Source: an uncultured Rubrobacteraceae bacterium (GTDB lineage Bacteria > Actinomycetota > Rubrobacteria > Rubrobacterales > Rubrobacteraceae). From it: a DNA stretch of 32,600 nt. The stretch is taken from the NCBI GenBank assembly GCA_902806065.1, contig CADCVE010000048.1, positions 4,186 to 36,785 of the forward strand, given 5' to 3'. A program made the position numbers and the translations under genes. The notes under the pieces were generated by a model. It was not told the origin of the DNA. It did not search any database and saw only the letters and a program-made list of their open reading frames with translations. Each line of letters opens with the position of its first letter. Positions within the stretch are counted from its first letter, which is position 1. Shown here piece by piece: positions 1 through 7,126 of the stretch.

Positions 1-298
1 GGCCCTTCTCCGTCAGGTACACCCTGGTACACCGGGCATCCTTCGGATCACGGCACCGCTCTAGAAGCCCGGCCCTCTCCATGCGGCTTAGCATATTGGT
101 GACCGTGGGTGGCTCCACGCCGAGCAATGCCGCAAGCTCCGACGGGGCCAACCCATCCCGCCTCCACAGGTGCGAGAGCACCATCTCCTGACCTACGTGT
201 AGCCCAATCTCCGCCAGAGCAGCCCCGACGCCCCCGCGATATGCCTTGCAAGCCCTCGCTAATAGATAGCCGGTCGTTTCCCCGATAGGCTTTGTCAC
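1..298 (-). CDS. MarR family transcriptional regulator (partial, runs off left edge)
   Basis: A minus-strand frame opens with GTG at 298 and runs open to the window edge for 99 codons. It reads as the N-terminal two thirds of a MarR winged-helix protein. A helix-turn-helix stretch (LAPSELAALLGVEPPTVTNM) is followed by an SRMERAGLLER recognition region and a DPKDARCTRVYLTEKG wing, which is the classic MarR beta-hairpin. The start lies 8 bases after the stop of the DUF5519 gene, so the two are probably cotranscribed. The perfect palindrome at 701-718 upstream of that gene is the obvious autoregulatory target. MarR proteins act as dimers that release DNA on binding a ligand or on oxidation; the ligand here is unknown. 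The C-terminal dimerisation helix is outside the window. Confidence 0.82.
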   Translation of the reverse strand, partial: MTKPIGETTGYLLARACKAYRGGVGAALAEIGLHVGQEMVLSHLWRRDGLAPSELAALLGVEPPTVTNMLSRMERAGLLERCRDPKDARCTRVYLTEKG

Positions 299-306
299 CG
301 GAGAAC

Positions 307-675
307 TCAGCTTGCTTCCTCGCCCGGCGCCCCGTTCGCCGCGGCCTTCGTCGCCTTCTTACTGCCCCTCTCCATGAGATGCTGGTAGTTCAGGCGAAAT
401 AGCTCCACCACGGCGGTCGCGTCTTCGGGGACACGGGGGTAGTAACTTACCCAGCCTGTCTGCGGCAGCACATGGTGTGGCTCGGCTTTACCCCCGGCCA
501 CGAGTTCCTTGCGCATCCGAACCGGGAATGGTAAGTCCGCCACCTGATCTCCATGCAGGTGACCGATCTCATGCCCCCTCACCCGAAACTCGACACCCCC
601 AAACCGGTGCGGCCTCGCCTCCACCCCGGGCCACCCCAAAACCTCTCGCTCCACTACCTCTCTAACACTCGACAT
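307..675 (-). CDS. DUF5519 family (luciferase-domain-like) protein
   Basis: This 122-residue protein starts at ATG 675 behind a GGGAG-type ribosome site. The central stretch, GHEIGHLHGDQVADLPFP followed by VRMRKELVAGGKAEPHHVLP and GWVSYYPR, matches small actinobacterial proteins annotated as luciferase-domain or DUF5519. The family has no established activity and is not a true luciferase. The protein has no signal peptide or membrane segment and is likely cytosolic. The last 20 residues are Lys/Ala-rich and probably disordered. It is the first gene of a two-gene unit with the MarR regulator and sits behind a palindromic operator, so it may be the effector gene the regulator controls. Family assignment is from remembered motif similarity. 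Confidence 0.75.
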   Translation of the reverse strand: MSSVREVVEREVLGWPGVEARPHRFGGVEFRVRGHEIGHLHGDQVADLPFPVRMRKELVAGGKAEPHHVLPQTGWVSYYPRVPEDATAVVELFRLNYQHLMERGSKKATKAAANGAPGEEAS

Positions 676-694
676 TCTCGTCTCCCATCCCGCC

Positions 695-718
695 AGTATA
701 TAATTAGCCGGCTAATTA
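695..718 (-). promoter_or_regulatory. Promoter with perfect 18-bp palindromic operator (probable MarR site)
   Basis: TAATTAGCCGGCTAATTA at 701-718 is a perfect inverted repeat. On the minus strand it is followed directly by TATACT (695-700), a good -10 hexamer, so the palindrome fills the spacer of the DUF5519-marR promoter, where a bound repressor would block RNA polymerase. The size and A/T-flanked TAGC/GCTA core are typical of MarR dimer sites. No good -35 is visible, which fits a tightly regulated promoter. Confidence 0.7.
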
Positions 719-848
719 AATGGTACTACTAAAGTCACGGGTATCAAGGCGTTTTGGAGTGGACGGACGCACGAGGGATGATGATAACGGCTCTCGGGTT
801 CTTTATATTGCGTCGTGGCTGGGCACTGTGGAGAGCTACGACGAGAAA

Positions 849-889
849 GCGGAGATCCCGCGCCCTCAGTGAGGGTGCGGGATCTCCGC
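849..889 (-). terminator. Strong hairpin downstream of selD
   Basis: A near-perfect inverted repeat has arms GCGGAGATCCCGC and GCGGGATCTCCGC plus an inner CCCTC/GAGGG pair around a 3-base loop. That gives about 19 pairs with one G-T wobble. It begins 22 bases beyond the selD stop in the direction of transcription. The T-run after it on the minus strand is short (GCTTTCTC), so it may stabilise or attenuate the senB-selD mRNA rather than act as a textbook terminator. Confidence 0.65.
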
Positions 890-911
890 TGGCTGGTGTG
901 GCTTGTGGGTG

Positions 912-1949
912 TTAGGTGGTGACCAGGATGCCATTTCCTTCGACGACCTCGCCGACGACTATCGCTACCGGAGTGCCGTGTTTCTCGGCGGCGCGCACGA
1001 ACTCCGCCGACCGCTCTTTGGGGACCGCGACGAGCAGGCCGCCGCTGGTTTGCGGATCAAAGAGGGGCAGGAGGTAGTCGGTCTCCACGCCATCCGCTAA
1101 CACTTTATCTCCCAGGTATTCCTGGTTAGCGTTCAGGCCGCCCGGATAGCAGCCCTCGGCCGCCAGGGAGATGGCTCTCTCCCAGACCGGTACGTTGCCC
1201 CGGTGTACGACCGCCCCGACGCCGGAAGCTTCGAGCATCTCGGAGAGGTGTCCGAGGAAGCCGAACCCGGTGACGTCCGTCGCGGCCGAGACCGGGACTT
1301 CGCGCAGCGCGGCGGCGGCGGCCTTGTTTAGCGTGGCGGCTGCTTCGATAGCGTCTTCTATCTCCGCCTCCGAGACCAGGTCTCGTTTGAGGGCCGTGGT
1401 CAGGATGCCGACCCCGAGGGGCTTTGTGAGCACCAGCGAGTCGCCTACCTTCGCCCCGGCGTTCCTGACGACTTTGTCCTCCTCGACGAAGCCGGTGACC
1501 GAGAGGCCGTACTTGGGTTCGTCGTCCTGGATGGTGTGACCGCCGCAGAGCCTCGCTTCGGACTCGTCGATCTTGGATTGGCCGCCGGCCAGGATGTCGC
1601 GCAGTATGCTCATGTCAAGCGAGCAGGGGAACGCGACGAGGTTCATTGCCGTCAGCGGCACGCCGCCCATGGCGTAGATATCCGAGAGGGCGTTGGCAGC
1701 GGCGATCTGGCCGAAGCGGTACGGATCATCGACGATGGAGGTAAAGAAGTCCACCGACTGGAGCAGCAAGCCGCCCCCGAACGGGATGTATCCCGCGTCG
1801 TCCCGGGTCTCCATCCCGCTCACGAAACCCTCCGCCGCCTCCGGAGTGAGCCCTTTGAGTACTTGCTCCAGGTCCCCTGGAGCGAACTTAGATGCTCAAC
1901 CAGCCTTCTGTGAGTACTTCGTCAACCTTATACGTGTCTTTTCGTCCAT
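912..1949 (-). CDS. selD: Selenide, water dikinase SelD/SenC, a selenoprotein with Sec18 (UGA at 1896-1898)
   Basis: SelD makes selenophosphate from selenide and ATP. Read through one in-frame UGA, the frame from ATG 1949 gives 345 residues, the usual SelD length. The N-terminus reads LTKYSQKAG-U-ASKF, placing U18 and K21 exactly where E. coli SelD has catalytic Cys17 and Lys20. Other family residues follow: DD at 50-51, D67 in QSVDFFT, D90 in SDIYAMGG and GGHT at 136-139. Treating UGA as stop forces a start at 1823 and loses the active site. A hairpin at 1865-1883 lies 12 bases after the UGA, as in bacterial SECIS elements. The ATG is 3 bases past the senB stop, with GGAGG inside the senB end, so the two genes are coupled. 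In this context it also serves as SenC for selenoneine. Confidence 0.93.
1865..1883 (-). promoter_or_regulatory. SECIS-like hairpin for selD Sec18
   Basis: On the minus strand, 12 bases after the UGA, GCTCCAGG-GGA-CCTGGAGC forms a perfect 8-bp stem with a G-containing 3-base loop. Bacterial SECIS elements sit inside the coding region just 3' of the UGA and present a G in the apical loop to SelB. Both position and loop agree. It is also the 20-base coding stretch for the residues after Sec, so sequence constraint is shared. Confidence 0.75.
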
Positions 1950-1952
1950 GCT

Positions 1953-2936
1953 TTAAGTATAGCCTCCGATCTTGGTTGGAGACGTGGCCTCCATGACTTC
2001 CTCCACCAGACTACCCAGCGCCGCCTTCTCGCGTTCGGGGAGCACGAGGTATTTGCGTGCCTCGCACCGGGCTTCGAGCGTTAAGTAGAAATCCTCGTCA
2101 GTCTCGGCGCGGTACAGGAGCCGGGCCAGGGCCTCCTCGTCGCCCACCGGATAGTAGCCGGGGTAGTTCTCGCCGAGCATCCCGACGTTGCCGGGGATGT
2201 CCGAGGCTACCACCGGTACCCCCGAGGCAAGAGCCTCCGAGACCACGTTCGCCCCGCCCTCCATCACCGAGGTCTGCGCCAGGAGGCGCGACCGGGCCAG
2301 CAGACGCCGCGCCTCGCGCCAGGGCGTCTCGCCGAGCCAGCGGTAGCGGTGGTTCTTTAGGGTGTGTAGCCGGGCCTCTTCGGCGAACTTCTCGTTGTAG
2401 GGGTGGCCGGTGTGAGTCACGCGGATGCTGGAGGTGGGGGGGAGTAGTTGAGCCGCGAGGGCGGTGCGGAATGGGTCCTTCTCGTCTCTGAGGTGCCCGA
2501 TCACGCAGACGTCAAAGTATCCTTCAGCGGATAGCAGCGGCTGCATCGGATTGGCGGACTGGTAGATCGTACGGGCCTTGGCCCGGTGCCGAGGCTCCAA
2601 CTCCTCCAGCCCCTTCTCCTGCAGGACTATAAGGGCGGTCGCCAACTCCAACGACTCTCTGGCAGCTTCGTCAAACCGGATGTCCCGGTAGAGGTCGGTG
2701 CCGGTGAGGGTGACTATAAGGGGGCGTCCGGGTTGGGTAGCAGCGTAGCGTTTGATGGAAGGATGGCTGCGGAGGGCGTGCAGCGCGATCATTACGTTCG
2801 GCTCATTGCCGCTCCAGCTCTCCTCCAGCAGCACCTCATGGCCTGTCTGCCGCAGGAAGTGGGACCAGCGCACCGCAGTCGCCCGGTTGCCGTTGCGCAG
2901 CTTCGGTCCGGCCGGTGTTATGACGTTGACCTTCAT
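1953..2936 (-). CDS. senB: SenB-type selenosugar synthase (TIGR04348-like glycosyltransferase)
   Basis: SenB transfers selenium from selenophosphate onto a UDP-sugar, giving a 1-seleno-sugar for selenoneine synthesis. The 327-residue protein has the GT-B/GT4 look. Its N-terminus MKVNVITPAG, with GNRATAVRW, MIALHALRS and LTGTDLYRDI, is the hallmark block of the TIGR04348 group. A donor-site motif, EGGANVVSEALASGVPVVAS, lies near residues 240-260. I chose ATG 2936 because the family begins there; an upstream ATG at 2996 would add 20 unconserved residues and run into the divergent senA promoter. The next gene downstream, selD, starts 3 bases after the stop. Adjacency to selD and an EgtB-like gene separates this from an ordinary glycosyltransferase. 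The identification rests on motif recall plus context. Confidence 0.85.
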   Translation of the reverse strand: MKVNVITPAGPKLRNGNRATAVRWSHFLRQTGHEVLLEESWSGNEPNVMIALHALRSHPSIKRYAATQPGRPLIVTLTGTDLYRDIRFDEAARESLELATALIVLQEKGLEELEPRHRAKARTIYQSANPMQPLLSAEGYFDVCVIGHLRDEKDPFRTALAAQLLPPTSSIRVTHTGHPYNEKFAEEARLHTLKNHRYRWLGETPWREARRLLARSRLLAQTSVMEGGANVVSEALASGVPVVASDIPGNVGMLGENYPGYYPVGDEEALARLLYRAETDEDFYLTLEARCEARKYLVLPEREKAALGSLVEEVMEATSPTKIGGYT

Positions 2937-2984
2937 TGCGTCTGAAGTAGCCTCACGATCTCCAAATCGTACACTCTTCGGGCG

Positions 2985-2996
2985 ATGTAAGTACAT
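2985..2996. promoter_or_regulatory. Inverted repeat in the senB/senA divergent promoter
   Basis: ATGTA-AG-TACAT is a perfect 5-2-5 inverted repeat in the 138-base region between the two divergent sen transcripts. It is well placed for a shared operator. No convincing -10/-35 pair can be drawn around it, and its half-sites are short, so chance occurrence is possible. Confidence 0.3.
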
Positions 2997-3074
2997 ATCC
3001 CGCTACGCCCCGAACGGTTTTCGCTAGGATAATGTCAAAGAATCGAGACGGAGCCTGAGAGGGAGGTCGCTTAC

Positions 3075-4421
3075 ATGCAAGACACGCGCGAGCAGACAGA
3101 GCAACTGGCGGAGATGCTGGTAGATACCCGCAAGCGAACCCTGGATCTCATAAGCGACCTCGACGACGAGCAGATGCTGGGTCCGCAGCTGCGCATTGTC
3201 AACCCGCCGCTCTGGGAGATAGGGCACCTCGCCTGGTTCCAGGAATACTGGAACCTCCGGCGCCCGAAGGGTACCTGGTATGAGAGCGAAGACCCCTTCG
3301 GCCCCTCCATGCTGGACAACGCCGACGAACTCTACAACTCTATGGAGGTACCCCACGACACCCGCTGGGACTTGCCGCTCCTCTCTCGCGGCGAGACCAT
3401 GAGCTACATGCAACGTGTCCTCGACGACACCCTGCACAAGCTAAACACCGAAGGCCCCACGCCAGAGAACGCCTACTTCGCCCGCCTCGCCACCTTCCAC
3501 GAAGACATGCACGCCGAAGCCTTCACGTACACCCGTAACACTCACGGCCTCCCAATTCCACCCATCTCAACCCAGGACCCCACACTCTTAGAGACCCAAC
3601 CCACCGGCACTTACGAGGGCGACGCCGAAGTCCCCGGTGGCCAGTTCGTGCTCGGCGCCGGTGATACCAGCGGCCTACCCTTCGTCTTTGACAACGAGAA
3701 ATGGGGCCATCCGGTAGACGTCGCCCCCTTCAGGATGTCCCGCGCCCCCGTCACCAACGCCGCGTTCGCCGCCTTCGTCGATGACGCCGGCTACGAGCGC
3801 CGCGAGCTGTGGAGCGACGAGGGTTGGGCGTGGCGCGACTCCGTCTCCGCCGAACATCCGGTCTACTGGTCGAAGGAGGCGGACGGCTGGAACCATCGCA
3901 GGTTCGACCGGGTAGAGCCCTTGCCGCCGCACCAGCCCGTCATGCACGTCAATTGGTATGAGGCAGAGGCGTACTGCCGCTGGGCCGGGCGCAGACTGCC
4001 CACCGAGGCCGAGTGGGAGCTCGCCGCCTCCGCCGAACCCACGTCGGACGGTTCGACCATAACCTCCTACAAGCGTCTCTACCCGTGGGGAGACGAGCCC
4101 CCGACGCCCCGCCACGCAAACCTCGATGGACGGCTGCCAGGGTCCGTGGACGTCGCGGCCTTCCCCGAGGGCGATAGCGCGTTCGGGTTGCGGCAGATGA
4201 CCGGGAACACCTGGGAGTGGTGCTCGGACACCTTTGGGCCGTATCCTGGCTTCGTCCGCGATTCGTATAAGGACTACTCCGAGCCCTGGTTCAGCGGCCA
4301 CAAGGTGCTACGTGGCGGTTCCTGGGCTACTCGGGGGCGAATGCTCCGCAACACCTGGCGCAACTTCGCAACTCCGGACAGGCGGGACATCTTCGCCGGG
4401 TTCAGGACGTGTTCGCTTTGA
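3075..4421 (+). CDS. senA: Selenoneine synthase SenA (EgtB-like non-heme iron enzyme)
   Basis: This 448-residue EgtB homologue starts at ATG 3075 behind GGGAGG. Residues 1-155 form a DinB-like helical domain supplying the iron ligands: H51 in GHLAWFQEYW, then H142 and H146 in HEDMHAE. Residues from about 185 to the end are a formylglycine-generating-enzyme-like (C-type lectin fold) domain, with PVMHVNWYEAEAYCRWAG, RLPTEAEWE, NTWEWCSD and VLRGGSWATR. EgtB forms a C-S bond between hercynine and a thiol. SenA does the same with a selenosugar, and the enzyme then yields selenoneine. I call it SenA because the divergent neighbours are SenB and SelD, with no egtA, egtC or egtD beside it. Hercynine must come from an EgtD encoded elsewhere. 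An EgtB with ergothioneine activity cannot be excluded from sequence alone. Confidence 0.87.
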   Translation: MQDTREQTEQLAEMLVDTRKRTLDLISDLDDEQMLGPQLRIVNPPLWEIGHLAWFQEYWNLRRPKGTWYESEDPFGPSMLDNADELYNSMEVPHDTRWDLPLLSRGETMSYMQRVLDDTLHKLNTEGPTPENAYFARLATFHEDMHAEAFTYTRNTHGLPIPPISTQDPTLLETQPTGTYEGDAEVPGGQFVLGAGDTSGLPFVFDNEKWGHPVDVAPFRMSRAPVTNAAFAAFVDDAGYERRELWSDEGWAWRDSVSAEHPVYWSKEADGWNHRRFDRVEPLPPHQPVMHVNWYEAEAYCRWAGRRLPTEAEWELAASAEPTSDGSTITSYKRLYPWGDEPPTPRHANLDGRLPGSVDVAAFPEGDSAFGLRQMTGNTWEWCSDTFGPYPGFVRDSYKDYSEPWFSGHKVLRGGSWATRGRMLRNTWRNFATPDRRDIFAGFRTCSL

Positions 4422-5254
4422 GCGCCAACTACGAGAACGCACAGCCCCAACCTACTGATCTAGCGGCGTTAAAGCAACGCCAGCAGAAGGCTTGGTCCTC
4501 TGGCGACTATACGATGTTCGGCGCGGCATTCCTCATCATCAGCGAGTTACTGTGCGAGGCCGTGGATCTCAGGTCCGGCCAGAAGGTCCTCGACGTGGCG
4601 ACTGGCAGCGGTAATACCGCCCTGGCCGCCTCCCGCCGCTTCTGCGAGGTGACTGGCATAGACTACGTTCCGGCGCTACTCGAACGGGGCCGGGAACGCG
4701 CCGCCGCCGAGCGGTTGGAGGTTACCTTCGAGGAAGGCGACACTGAGAGTATCCCGTTCCCAGACGCCTCGTTCGACGTCGTGCTCTCGACGGTCGGGGC
4801 GATGTTTGCCCCCGACCAGGAGAAGGCGGCGAGCGAGCTGCTCCGGGTCTGCCGTCCGGGCGGCAGGATCGGGCTGGCCAACTGGACGCCCGATAGCTTC
4901 ACCGTGGCGATGAACGATGTCTTTGCCCGGTACCTGCCTCCGCCTCCCGGCCTCAAGCCGCCCGCGCGCTGGGGTACCGAAGAAGGGCTGCGGGAACTAC
5001 TCGGCGGTGGTACGAAAGGCATCAGTACTGTCCGGCGTAGTTTCGTGTTTCGCTACCGTTCGGTGCGGCACTACCTGGAGATGCTCCAGACCCACCTCGG
5101 TCCTACGCGAGAGGCTTTCCTGAGACTGGATCCGGCGCAGAGGGAGGGGCTGGAGGTTGACCTCGCGGACCTTATCGGTCGGTTCAACCGTTCCGGCGAT
5201 GCGACTATGGTGGTGCCAGGGGATTACTTGGAGGTCGTCGCGGTCAGGCACTGA
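4409..5254 (+). CDS. Class I SAM-dependent methyltransferase coupled to senA
   Basis: This 281-residue Rossmann-fold methyltransferase has motif I VLDVATGSGNTALAA at about 61-75, motif II with the ribose-binding acid (VTGIDYVP), PDASFDVVLSTVGAMF for motif IV, and RPGGRIGLANW after it. The GTG start at 4409 overlaps the last 13 bases of senA in another frame, so translation is likely coupled. The next ATG (4513) would remove the conserved LKQRQQKAWSSGDY leader. The family is broad (Methyltransf_11/25) and substrates cannot be read from motifs. It is not EgtD, which is larger and has a different architecture. Coupling to senA suggests selenoneine, a selenium intermediate, or a detoxifying Se-methylation as the substrate; that is inference. 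It ends 8 bases from the convergent DUF2723 gene. Confidence 0.8.
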   Translation: MFALSANYENAQPQPTDLAALKQRQQKAWSSGDYTMFGAAFLIISELLCEAVDLRSGQKVLDVATGSGNTALAASRRFCEVTGIDYVPALLERGRERAAAERLEVTFEEGDTESIPFPDASFDVVLSTVGAMFAPDQEKAASELLRVCRPGGRIGLANWTPDSFTVAMNDVFARYLPPPPGLKPPARWGTEEGLRELLGGGTKGISTVRRSFVFRYRSVRHYLEMLQTHLGPTREAFLRLDPAQREGLEVDLADLIGRFNRSGDATMVVPGDYLEVVAVRH

Positions 5255-5262
5255 GAGAAGGT

Positions 5263-6945
5263 TTACCGGGCGGGACCTGTGCGCGAGATACAGGTTGACA
5301 GCTCGCCGGCGCTGCGCCCTTCGTCGGGTTCGGGGCCTGCCCACTGCCGACTCTCCGAGCCGGTATATGGCGCGCCACCGGGGGGGACTAGCTCGTAGAG
5401 GAGGTCTGTTTCGATGTCGAGGACGGAGAAACCGGCGTTTCGGAAGGCGCAGAGGTCGGTGCTGCCTTCGAGTACGTAGACGGGTCCGCTTCTGGCGGCC
5501 ACCCTGGCGTCGGCGACGCCGGTGCCGCCTATGTCCGTGGTCGTGGGGTAGTCGTCGGGGTTGGGTGGGGATGGCCAGATCCTCATGGGGTTACTGGAAG
5601 GGTACCAGGGACTTATGAGCGTGAGGTCGGCGCGACGCTCTTCGACCAGCATCATGTACGGGAGCGGGCTGCGGTGATGCAAGACGGTCGCGTCCGGCGT
5701 GGTCTCTTCGGCCACTGTTTCTATGATCCGGCGTCCTTGCAGGTCCTGGCTATAGTCCACGGATGGGTAGTCCTCACGAACGTCCGAAACGGCCAGGTAT
5801 AAAAAGCAGACGGAGATCAGGCCTGTAGCCACCGCCCGCGCCAGGAGCGGAGACCTCTCCAAAAGGTGCCCGGCTGTGTCGAGGACCCACCCAATGCCTA
5901 CGGATATGAACAGCGCCAGCATCAGGTAGGACGGGATGAAGTAGATGAAGTAGTCGAAGATGTCGTAATCGACCGCGTAGACGAGCCAGCCCAGAAAAGG
6001 CAGGCCGAGAAGCAGTGCTCCCACGCGGTCTTCGAGCAACATCACAATGGCTCCAAGCACCGCCATAAGGAGCAGAACGAAGTGGAACTCGTCCAGTAGA
6101 TACCCCCACAGGGAGACGAGCCGCGAGAGGACCTCGCCCGGCGGGAGGGTCCCGAAGCCGATGCCGACCTCGCGGCTGAGGACGAGGTCCACGAACCCGG
6201 TGAAGCTGCCGGGCTCCGCCTCGTACACCGGCGGCTGCGTGTAAGCTCTTATCGGCAGATAGAGGTAGGGCAGGAGCCCCAGGATGAATAGCCCCGCTCC
6301 CTGGAGGACGAGCCGCCGTTCACGCAGTTTGCTGCGGTCGATGGCGAAGACGAAGAGGGCGGCGGTGGGGAGGAGGAGGCCGCTCGTGACGTGGTTCGTG
6401 AGCGAGAGGCCCATGAGGAGGGCTGCGGCGAGGAGGTACCGGTCCTCTCGCGTGTCCCGCCACACGAGGAGGGCGAGGATGATGAGCGAGACGAAGACGG
6501 CGTTCAAGGTGTAGACCTCGGCGATGACGGCCTGGCTCCAGAAGGTGTTCCCGGCGGCGAAGGCCAGGGAGCCGGCCGCTGCCGCCAGGATTCGTTTGCT
6601 CAGCCGCAAGGCGGCGAAGAAGATGATGAACACCGCCGCCGCGCCGAAGACGGCCGAGGCGAGGTTGACCCGGTAGGCGGGGTCGCCGAAGGGCAGATAG
6701 GTGAAGAGGTGAGCGAGCAGCGTCCATGTGGGGTAGCCGGTTGGTTGTGTGATCCCCAGGACGTACGGATGGACTTGAAGCATGGCCGCGTCGATGAGAT
6801 CTGGCCTCTCATAGTAGAGAACACCCGGCGCCAGAGTCCTCAAATACAGCAAGAAAGCGAAGCTCGCGACCCCGAAAGCCGCCAAGAGGGACCACGCCAG
6901 GTGCAGTTCAGGTCTAATCGAAGCTTTGTTAACGGTGAGTTTCAA
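5263..6945 (-). CDS. DUF2723 family multi-pass membrane protein (GT-C-like)
   Basis: This 560-residue protein has about ten to twelve membrane segments spread over residues 15-400, then a roughly 150-residue soluble C-terminal part. The first extracytoplasmic loop holds an acidic segment (YYERPDLIDAAMLQ) followed by LGITQPTGYPTWTLLAHLF, the signature of DUF2723 proteins. These resemble GT-C glycosyltransferases that use lipid-linked sugars, and the acid in that loop is the likely catalytic position. NTFWSQAVIAEVYTLNA is also typical. Translation starts at TTG 6945 with no clear Shine-Dalgarno, so the start is the weak point. The substrate is unknown; a role in cell-envelope or protein glycosylation is inferred. 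The gene is convergent with the methyltransferase and has its own promoter region at 6946-7126. Confidence 0.75.
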   Translation of the reverse strand: MKLTVNKASIRPELHLAWSLLAAFGVASFAFLLYLRTLAPGVLYYERPDLIDAAMLQVHPYVLGITQPTGYPTWTLLAHLFTYLPFGDPAYRVNLASAVFGAAAVFIIFFAALRLSKRILAAAAGSLAFAAGNTFWSQAVIAEVYTLNAVFVSLIILALLVWRDTREDRYLLAAALLMGLSLTNHVTSGLLLPTAALFVFAIDRSKLRERRLVLQGAGLFILGLLPYLYLPIRAYTQPPVYEAEPGSFTGFVDLVLSREVGIGFGTLPPGEVLSRLVSLWGYLLDEFHFVLLLMAVLGAIVMLLEDRVGALLLGLPFLGWLVYAVDYDIFDYFIYFIPSYLMLALFISVGIGWVLDTAGHLLERSPLLARAVATGLISVCFLYLAVSDVREDYPSVDYSQDLQGRRIIETVAEETTPDATVLHHRSPLPYMMLVEERRADLTLISPWYPSSNPMRIWPSPPNPDDYPTTTDIGGTGVADARVAARSGPVYVLEGSTDLCAFRNAGFSVLDIETDLLYELVPPGGAPYTGSESRQWAGPEPDEGRSAGELSTCISRTGPAR

Positions 6946-7126
6946 GCGCAGTTTAGGGTACTACATGAAAGCCGCGTCACCCGTCTGACCCGGGCCGGTA
7001 ATCCAGCGGTAGGACGTGAGTGATCTAAGAAGTTAATCCGACCGTAAGAAAGGTGCGAGATAGTTGTGCCATAGTGTAGTCAGGATCCTTGTGGCAAAGG
7101 GTTGTTAATAACCGAAGGGAGCATGT

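Noticed and set aside
912-1823. SelD starting at ATG 1823 (303 residues)
   Set aside because: It lacks the N-terminal catalytic region, and homology continues upstream through UGA to ATG 1949.
6391-7023. 210-residue plus-strand frame
   Set aside because: It is antisense to the DUF2723 gene, is highly charged with no family features, and is explained by codon bias of the real gene.
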